A stretch of DNA of 51,348 nucleotides from an uncultured Rhodospirillales bacterium (GTDB lineage: Bacteria; Pseudomonadota; Alphaproteobacteria; ATCC43930; CGMCC-115725): positions 1-51,348 of the forward strand of contig CAIJOA010000041.1 in the NCBI GenBank assembly GCA_903822185.1, given 5' to 3'. Below the pieces are notes generated by a model, which searched no databases, had not been told where the DNA came from, and was given only the letters and a program-made list of their open reading frames with translations. The position numbers and the translations under genes are program-made. Below, piece after piece: positions 45,301 through 51,348 of the stretch; the first letter of the stretch is position 1, and the number at the start of each line of letters is the position of its first letter.

Positions 45301-46674
45301 ATGAGTCTGACCGAGGCGTCTAAAGCGCCGATCACGCCCCAGGCGCCGAAGGCGCCGATTACAGATGTGTCGATCAGCCTTCGCAAGCTGGTGCTGATCC
45401 GCTGGGTTGCGGTGATCGGCCAGGCGGCGACGGTGCTGATCGTTCATTTTCAGATCGGCTTCGAGCTGCCGCTGACCTCGGCGCTGACGATCATCGCGAC
45501 GTCGGTCGCGCTGAACATCCTTGCCTGGCAGACGCGCAATGTCCGCGCGCGGGCGCGTCTCGGCGATCGCGAGGCGGCGCTCTATCTCGCTTACGATACG
45601 CTGCAACTCGGCATCCTGCTCTATCTCACCGGCGGGTTGCAGAATCCATTTTCGGTGCTGATGCTGTCGCCGGTCGTCGTTTCGGCAACGGTGTTGTCGC
45701 GGTCTTCGGTGATTAGCTTGTCGGCGCTGACGGTGGTCGCGATCAGCATCCTTGCGGTGTTCCATATGCCGCTGCCGTCGCGCGGCGATGGGACGCTCAA
45801 TCCGGGCACGCTCTATGTCGTCGGTGTCTGGACCGCGCTTGTTTGCTCGACGCTCTTCATCGCCGGCTATGCCTGGTCGGTCGCGGTCGAGGCGCGCAAG
45901 ATGCGCGATGCCTTCGCCGCAACGCAGCTTGCCTTAGCGCGCGAACAACGTGTCTCCGCTGTCGGTGGCCTCGCGGCGGCGGCGGCGCATCAACTGGGTT
46001 CGCCGCTCGCGACGATCACCGTCGTCGCCAAGGAATTGGCGCGCGACCTGCCGGCGGACTCGCCGCACGCCAGCGACGCCGAACTGCTGGTCAGCCAGAC
46101 CGAACGTTGCCGCATGATCCTCGCCGATCTTGCGCGTCATCACGACGAGGGATCGCCCTTCACACGGCTGCCTTTCTCGGCGCTGGTCGAAAGCGCGGGC
46201 GAGCCTTACCGCAAGCCGTCCATCGAGATGCATTATGAAGTCGAAGCGGGCCGCGGCAAGGACGGCGACATGCTGGATGAACCCCTCGCCGCCAGCAGCC
46301 CCGAGATCATGCATGGCCTCGGCAATCTTATTCAGAACGCGATTTCATTTGCCCAGCACGAGGTCGAAGTGACGACCAGCTGGCGTGCCGACAAGGTATC
46401 GGTCGATATCGCTGATGACGGCCCCGGTTATCCGGCGAACATTCTCACCCGTATTGGCGAACCTTATATCTCGGGCCGCACCACGGCGGGCGCACAGCTT
46501 GAAGGCCATATGGGCCTCGGCATTTTCATCGCGCAAAGCCTGCTGGAACGCACCGGCGCGCGCCTGACTTTCGATAATCTGTCCGATGGCGGTGCGCATG
46601 TCGCCATCGAATGGCCACGCTATAAGCTTGAAGCGCGCAACGCCGCGACATCTCTGCAAGAGGCTGTACGATGA
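45301..46674 (+). CDS. regB: Redox-sensing histidine kinase RegB/PrrB
   Basis: A 457-residue membrane kinase with about six N-terminal spans. The quinone-binding heptapeptide GGLQNPF is at 111-117, the H-box AAAAAHQLGSPLATI has His230, and the redox-active Cys is at 270 in ERCRMIL, matching known RegB/PrrB/ActS. The catalytic ATP domain follows (DDGPGYP, GLGIFIAQSLL). It senses the quinone pool and phosphorylates RegA. Its stop overlaps regA by 4 nt; GGAG lies just before its ATG. Confidence 0.95.
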   Translation: MSLTEASKAPITPQAPKAPITDVSISLRKLVLIRWVAVIGQAATVLIVHFQIGFELPLTSALTIIATSVALNILAWQTRNVRARARLGDREAALYLAYDTLQLGILLYLTGGLQNPFSVLMLSPVVVSATVLSRSSVISLSALTVVAISILAVFHMPLPSRGDGTLNPGTLYVVGVWTALVCSTLFIAGYAWSVAVEARKMRDAFAATQLALAREQRVSAVGGLAAAAAHQLGSPLATITVVAKELARDLPADSPHASDAELLVSQTERCRMILADLARHHDEGSPFTRLPFSALVESAGEPYRKPSIEMHYEVEAGRGKDGDMLDEPLAASSPEIMHGLGNLIQNAISFAQHEVEVTTSWRADKVSVDIADDGPGYPANILTRIGEPYISGRTTAGAQLEGHMGLGIFIAQSLLERTGARLTFDNLSDGGAHVAIEWPRYKLEARNAATSLQEAVR

Positions 46675-47267
46675 CCCCAGAAGACGATCGCACCCCGACC
46701 GACGTTGCACCGAACGGCGCGCTGGTCAGCCAACCCGAAAGCGAACGCAGTCTTCTCATCGTCGATGACGATGAACCGCTGTGCCAGCGTCTGGCCCGCG
46801 CGATGGAACGTCGCGGCTTCATCGTCCGCACCGCCGACAGCGTCGCTTCCGGCATGGCCATCGCCAGCGAGCAGCCGCCGGCCTTCGCCGTGGTCGATCT
46901 GCGTCTCGCCGACGGCAGCGGTCTCGATATCGTCAAAGTCTTGCGCAAGACGCGGCCCAGCGCGCGCGTCGTCATGCTGACCGGCTACGGCAACATCGCC
47001 ACCGCCGTCGCGGCGGTGAAGGCCGGCGCGGTCGATTACCTGCCGAAACCCGTCGATGCAGACGCGGTCGAACGCGCGCTGCTCGCCACCGACGCGGCCT
47101 TGCCGCCGCCGCCGGAAGATCCGATGTCGGCCGACCGCGTGCGTTGGGAACATATCCAGCGCGTGTTCGAACAATGTGACCGCAACGTCTCGGAAACCGC
47201 GCGTCGCTTGAAGATGCACCGCCGCACGCTTCAACGCATCCTCGGCAAGCACGCACCGCGCAATTAG
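46671..47267 (+). CDS. regA: Response regulator RegA/ActR
   Basis: A 198-residue response regulator controlling redox-dependent genes (respiration, photosynthesis, nitrogen and carbon fixation in relatives). Receiver domain with DDD at 32-34, phospho-Asp at 76 in VVDLRLADGSG and Lys in YLPKPVDA; C-terminal Fis-type helix-turn-helix NVSETARRLKMHRRTLQRIL, ending in the conserved GKHAPR of RegA. It overlaps regB (ATGA). Confidence 0.96.
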   Translation: MTPEDDRTPTDVAPNGALVSQPESERSLLIVDDDEPLCQRLARAMERRGFIVRTADSVASGMAIASEQPPAFAVVDLRLADGSGLDIVKVLRKTRPSARVVMLTGYGNIATAVAAVKAGAVDYLPKPVDADAVERALLATDAALPPPPEDPMSADRVRWEHIQRVFEQCDRNVSETARRLKMHRRTLQRILGKHAPRN

Positions 47268-47275
47268 TCTTCTTC

Positions 47276-47295
47276 AGGTTTGGTCCGAACCTTTT
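47276..47295 (+). terminator. Probable intrinsic terminator after regA
   Basis: AGGTTT (47276-47281) pairs with GAACCT (47287-47292) across a 5-nt loop, followed by TTT. The stem is short, so strength is moderate, but it stands 8 nt after the regA stop. Confidence 0.5.
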
Positions 47296-47341
47296 GACGC
47301 ACCGGCTCCCCTCGCGGTGATAACCGCTGTAGGGAAGAGCC

Positions 47342-48714
47342 ATGACCGAAAAATCGATGAAGCGCTGGGCGCTGACCATGACCGCCGCGGGATCCTTCAT
47401 GGTGATCCTCGACGCGATGGTGGTGGTATCGGCGCTCGGCACCATCCGCGCCGATCTGGGTGTCTCGATCGAGGCGCTGGAATGGACTCTCAACGCCTAT
47501 AACCTCAGCTTCGCCGTGCTGCTCGTGACCGGCGCGGCGCTGGGCGATCGTTTCGGCCGCCGCCGCTTGTTTCTCGGCGGGCTCAGTCTTTTCGTGGTGG
47601 CGTCGGTCGGCTGTGCGCTGGCGCCGAATGCGGGCTGGCTGATCGCCGCGCGCGCCATTCAGGGCATAGGCGGCGCCTTCGTCATTCCCTTGGCGGTCGC
47701 CCTTCTGTCCGCATCGGTGCCGCCGCAGGAACGTGGCAAGGCGCTCGGCATCTTCGCCAGTATCGGCGGGCTCGCGCTTATTCTGGGCCCGGTGCTTGGC
47801 GGTGCGATCGCGCAAGGCTGGGCCTGGCAGTGGATCTTCTGGATCAACGTGCCGGTCGGTTTGATCGTCATTCCGCTGGCGCGCTGGCGTCTCGTCGAAA
47901 GCCGCGGTCCCGCCGCCCCGATCGATCTTCTCGGTGTGCTGCTGGTAACTGGCAGCACGCTGGGGCTGGTTGGGGCCTGATGCGCGGCAATGACGCCGGC
48001 TGGGGCAGCACCGAAGTCATGGCGATGCTCACCGCCGGCGTCCTGCTTGCGATCCTTTTCATCGCCTGGGAAAAACGCACCGCCGCGCCGATGGTGCCGA
48101 TCCATTGGTTTGCGCAGCGGACATTCGGCGCGGGTATCGCGACCGGGTTCCTCTTCAACGCGGCGATGTACGGCGTGCTGTTCCTCATGCCGCAGTTCTT
48201 TCAGTCGGCGCAGAACCACGCGGCCTTCGATGCGGGCGTCCGGATGTTGCCCTGGACCGCGACCTTGTTCGTCGTCGCGCCGTTCGCTGGGGCGCTGTGC
48301 AATCGGATCGGCGAACGCAAACTGATCGTCGCCGGCCTTCTGCTGCAGGCGGTTGGTTTTGCGTGGATCGCCTGGCTAGCGCGGCCGGATGTCGCTTACG
48401 TCAGTCTGATTCTGCCGCAGATCATCGCCGGCAGCGGCGTCTCGATGGCGACCCCGGCGACCCAGAACGTCATTCTCGGCGCGGTCGCGCGCAGCGATCT
48501 CGGCAAGGCGTCGGGCATCTACAATATGTTCCGCTTCCTCGGCGCGGTCTCGGGCATCGCGATCGCGGGAGCGGTGTTCGGCATCCGGGGCAGCTTCGCT
48601 TCGTCCGACTCCTTCACCGCTGGCTTCGTCATGGCGGCTTATGTCGCGGCGTCACTGTCGCTGTTGGGTGCGGTTATCGGGCTGCGCGTTCGGCGATCGG
48701 TTAACGCCTCTTAA
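47342..48714 (+). pseudogene. Frameshifted DHA2/EmrB-type MFS efflux transporter
   Basis: A 14-span drug:H+ antiporter interrupted by a one-base loss. The first frame (47342-47980) encodes MTAAGSFMVILDAMVVVSAL, GDRFGRRRLFLGG and AIQGIGGAFVIPLAV, then stops at LVGA. The continuation, in another frame, reads WGLMRGNDAGWGSTEV from 47971, the usual next segment, and runs to 48714. Restoring one base at 47970-47971 (GT, missing base, TGG) rejoins the two parts into about 457 residues. Either the gene is broken, or the assembly lost a base. The ATG at 47342 starts a typical N-terminus. Confidence 0.83.
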
Positions 48715-48838
48715 CACCTGCACCATTTCTTCCCGCAATCATAGTGGTTTCGGCCGGCTTAACGTTTCCGCAAACACGTTGCTCTAACGTTGCGCGTGGA
48801 TAAACACCGCACGCGAAGCGCGCTTAAGTAACGGCAGA

Positions 48839-50107
48839 ATGGCACTGGGACAGAACGAAAAAACGGCGAACATCGAGCATATGCTGCTCGATTTCACCGT
48901 CCGCATTGAAAAGAATCCCACCGGCTGGCGTGCCGTGGTGGTGAATCTGTCGCGTCTGCGTCCCGACAATCAGCGCGCGCAGCAATTGCGCATCGCCGCC
49001 AATACCTTCGAAGGACTCGTGCGCCATTTCGAAGGCCAGATATTCCTGCTGCAATCGAGCGACATCGCCTTCCTGTGCAAGGATGCCGATGTCGTCGCGG
49101 TCGATAATGCCGTCAACAAGGTGCGGTTTCTGTTCGGCGACGATCCGCTCGCCGCGCATATGGACGATGTTCAGAACGACGGCTTTTCGACCTGGTACGA
49201 TCTCAGCCGCGACTATGTGAAGTTCGCCGCCTACGTCAAACAAATCCTCGAAGAAGAACAACGCCGGCAAAAACGCCTGGCCTCGATCGCTGGCGATGTG
49301 CAGAAAAGCACGCGCCTGCCGATGGACCCGACCGCGCTTGCCGAACTCATCGGTGTCATCGGCCGCGCCGATCTGACCAACGTGCTGCGTCGCCAATCGA
49401 TCTGCGCCATCGCGCCGGGCGAAGCGCCGAAGCCGATCTATCGCGAACTCTATGTCTCGATTCCCGATCTGCGCGATGCGGTCATGCCGAAGCGCGACAT
49501 CGCCTCTGACCGCTGGCTGTTTCAATATCTGACCCAGACGCTCGATAAGCGCGTGCTGGCACTGCTGCGCCGTAACGACGACAGCGCTCTCACCCATTCC
49601 TACGCGCTCAATCTCAATATCGCGACGCTGCTCTCGCCGGACTTCCAGGCCTTCGATCAAAGCCTGCGCTCGGGTTCGCGCGGTTCGATCGTCATCGAAT
49701 TGGAAAAGGTCGATATCTTCAACGATCTTGGCGCTTATCTTTTCGCCCGCGATTTCGTGCGCGAACGCGGCTATCGCGTCTGTCTTGATGGCGTCACGGC
49801 GCTGACCTTGCCCTATATCGACCGCGAACGTCTGGGGCTCGATCTGGTCAAGGTGTTCTGGTCGCCCGATCTCGGCGATGCCGAACGCGTCGGCCGCAGC
49901 GCCGAAGTCCGCGCCGCGATCGAACGGGTCGGCCGCTCACGCGTCATCATCGCCCGCTGCGACGATGCCGATGCCGTGCGCTTCGGCCATGACTGCGGCG
50001 TGCAACTGTTCCAGGGCAGGCATATCGACAAATTGCTGGCGGCCTCGGGCAACACCACCTTCAAGGGCCGTCTCGCCGCCCCGGCTCAGGTCGCCGCCGC
50101 GCGCTAG
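48839..50107 (+). CDS. Degenerate EAL-domain protein
   Basis: A 422-residue cytoplasmic protein. The first 150 residues look like a small sensory or ATP-free mixed domain (GWRAVVVNLSRLRPDNQRAQ), followed by a linker. The C-terminal part (about 270-405) follows the EAL fold in order: IVIELEKVDIFND where ExLxE stands, then LDGVTALTLPYIDRERLGLD where DDFG-T-Y and L-D-K should be, and GVQLFQGRHID where G-QGY is usual. The catalytic EAL, DDFG and EGVE residues are absent, so it cannot hydrolyse c-di-GMP and probably binds a ligand or protein. ATG at 48839. Fold assignment is by motif order only. Confidence 0.7.
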   Translation: MALGQNEKTANIEHMLLDFTVRIEKNPTGWRAVVVNLSRLRPDNQRAQQLRIAANTFEGLVRHFEGQIFLLQSSDIAFLCKDADVVAVDNAVNKVRFLFGDDPLAAHMDDVQNDGFSTWYDLSRDYVKFAAYVKQILEEEQRRQKRLASIAGDVQKSTRLPMDPTALAELIGVIGRADLTNVLRRQSICAIAPGEAPKPIYRELYVSIPDLRDAVMPKRDIASDRWLFQYLTQTLDKRVLALLRRNDDSALTHSYALNLNIATLLSPDFQAFDQSLRSGSRGSIVIELEKVDIFNDLGAYLFARDFVRERGYRVCLDGVTALTLPYIDRERLGLDLVKVFWSPDLGDAERVGRSAEVRAAIERVGRSRVIIARCDDADAVRFGHDCGVQLFQGRHIDKLLAASGNTTFKGRLAAPAQVAAAR

Positions 50108-50168
50108 GCAACATTTGGCGTCCACGTACGCCTTGCCTGTCGAGACGCCTCGCCGTAAGACTCGGCCC

Positions 50169-51348
50169 GTGAGCACGAACCAACTTATCCCCATTATCGA
50201 GCGTCTGAAGCAGGTGCATGTTCTGTGCGTCGGCGACCTGATGCTGGATCACTACATTTACGGCCGGGTCGAGCGGATTTCGCCCGAGGCGCCGGTGCCG
50301 GTGCTGCATATCGAGCGCGAGGAACGGACACTGGGCGGCGCGGGCAATGTGCTGCGCAATCTGCACGCGCTGGGCGTCGCGACCTGCTTCGTCTCGGTGA
50401 CGGGCACGGATGCCGGTGGTAACGAAGTCTCGCGCATGGTCGCGGGGCTGGGCGGTGCCGAAGCGCATGTTCTTGCCGAACGCGGCCGGGTGACGACGCT
50501 CAAGACCCGCTACGTTGCCGGGACGCAGCAACTGCTGCGCGCCGATCAGGAAAAGGTCACAGCGCTGACCCCCGATCTGCGTGGCGATCTCGTCCGCATC
50601 GTCAAGGACGCGCTGACCCATCACAAGGTCATGATCCTCTCCGACTACGCCAAGGGTGTCCTCGGTGACGGGATAGCGCGCGAGCTGATCGAGGCAGCGA
50701 AGGCCGCGGGTGCGCTCGTGATCATCGACCCCAAGGGCCACGACTATTCGATCTATCGCGGCGCCGACGTACTGAAGCCGAACCGGCCTGAACTTGCCGC
50801 CGCCACCAAGATGCCGGTTTCGACCGATGATGAGGTTGTAACCGCGGCGCGCACGCTGATGGCCGCGCATGACTTCGGCGCGATGATCGTCTCCTGCGGC
50901 CAGGACGGCATGCTTGTCGTCGAGAAAGAAGGCGAACCCCTGAAGCTTTCGGCCGAGGCACGCGAAGTGTTCGATGTCTCGGGTGCGGGCGATACCGTTA
51001 TCTCGATGCTGGCGGCGTCGCTGGGCGCGGGGGCCTCACTGGGCGATGCGGCGCGTCTCGCCAACACGGCGGCCGGGATCGTTGTCGGCAAGGTCGGCAC
51101 CGCCGTCGTCGAAACGACCGAGATCGAAGGCGCGCTGGTCAATCGCGACACGATCGAACACAACAAGATGCTGCCTTTGTCGTTGGCCCTCGACCAGGTC
51201 GCGCGCTGGCGGCGCAACGGCCTGAAGATCGGTTTCACCACCGGCTGCTTCGCCCTGCTGCATCCGGGCCATGTCTCGCTGCTGGGCCAGGCGAAGGCCG
51301 CCTGCGATCGGCTGGTCCTTGGCATCAACAGCGATGCCTCGGTCGTCC
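50169..51348 (+). CDS. hldE: Bifunctional heptose-7-phosphate kinase / heptose-1-phosphate adenylyltransferase (partial)
   Basis: LPS inner-core enzyme making ADP-heptose. The frame opens at GTG (50169) and is open to the window end, 393 codons so far. The N-terminal PfkB kinase starts VLCVGDLMLDHYIYGRVERI and has the GAGDT signature at 272-276; the C-terminal nucleotidyltransferase begins near 354 with GFTTGCFALLHPGHVSLLGQ (HPGH at 365-368). Ala362 stands where Asp is frequent (F-D-x-LH). No clear ribosome binding site precedes the GTG, but the N-terminus fits the family. The 3' end is beyond the window. Confidence 0.92.
   Translation, partial: MSTNQLIPIIERLKQVHVLCVGDLMLDHYIYGRVERISPEAPVPVLHIEREERTLGGAGNVLRNLHALGVATCFVSVTGTDAGGNEVSRMVAGLGGAEAHVLAERGRVTTLKTRYVAGTQQLLRADQEKVTALTPDLRGDLVRIVKDALTHHKVMILSDYAKGVLGDGIARELIEAAKAAGALVIIDPKGHDYSIYRGADVLKPNRPELAAATKMPVSTDDEVVTAARTLMAAHDFGAMIVSCGQDGMLVVEKEGEPLKLSAEAREVFDVSGAGDTVISMLAASLGAGASLGDAARLANTAAGIVVGKVGTAVVETTEIEGALVNRDTIEHNKMLPLSLALDQVARWRRNGLKIGFTTGCFALLHPGHVSLLGQAKAACDRLVLGINSDASVV

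Noticed and set aside
48701-48714. CtrA-like site TTAA-N6-TTAA upstream of the EAL-like gene.
   Set aside because: The usual spacing is 7 and the site overlaps the transporter stop; chance is as likely.

Overview
The window is GC-rich, densely packed DNA from an alphaproteobacterium, most likely of Rhodospirillales type. Support comes from the hrcA-grpE next to rph-rdgB-hemW arrangement, a rsmI-yraN-BON-gshB run, a RegB/RegA redox two-component pair, a PAS_5-type PAS protein, an LppC-type lipoprotein and a cobalamin gene cluster. The assignment comes from reading the proteins, not from a database search. No rRNA, tRNA, CRISPR array, transposase or prophage gene was seen.

Layout. 1-6.5 kb (minus strand): heat-shock genes hrcA, grpE, two metabolic-looking genes (an HGG-type alpha/beta hydrolase and a lipocalin-like protein), dnaK and dnaJ. 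6.5-15.8 kb: OsmC protein, rph, rdgB, an unexpected metallo-beta-lactamase-fold gene, hemW, LppC lipoprotein, rsmI, yraN, BON lipoprotein, gshB and a small lipoprotein. 15.9-19.6 kb: PfkB sugar/adenosine kinase, typA/bipA with a clear terminator, and small proteins. 19.6-22.6 kb: an accessory-looking regulatory block with an HTH regulator facing a small protein, a PAS protein and a 284-residue protein with a TTG start. 22.6-29.3 kb: MHS-type transporter, isochorismatase-like hydrolase, two tandem cyclophilins (one exported, one cytosolic), AmpG-type permease, YgjP-like metallopeptidase and SCO1/SenC. 29.3-44.3 kb: cobalamin biosynthesis genes (cobA, cbiX, cbiB, a truncated CobN-like gene, cobU, an alpha-ribazole phosphatase candidate, cobS, cobT). 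Between cobU and the phosphatase lies a block that looks catabolic: NmrA-like protein, flavin/2Fe-2S reductase, two paralogous alpha/beta hydrolases and an orphan TRAP solute-binding protein. 44.3-51.3 kb: cupin, VOC protein, regB-regA, a frameshifted DHA2-type efflux transporter, a degenerate EAL protein and the 5' part of hldE, cut by the window end.

Several intergenic gaps hold long inverted repeats from at least five unrelated sequence families. Two copies of one family (7.0 kb and 19.2 kb) share both arms and a central motif. The most notable gene-level observation is the roughly 200-residue CobN-like protein beside cobU. It keeps the reading frame and CobN-like blocks but stops where the metal-site region of CobN should begin, while a two-domain CbiX chelatase is encoded nearby. 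This suggests a changed cobalt-insertion route or a repurposed CobN fragment.
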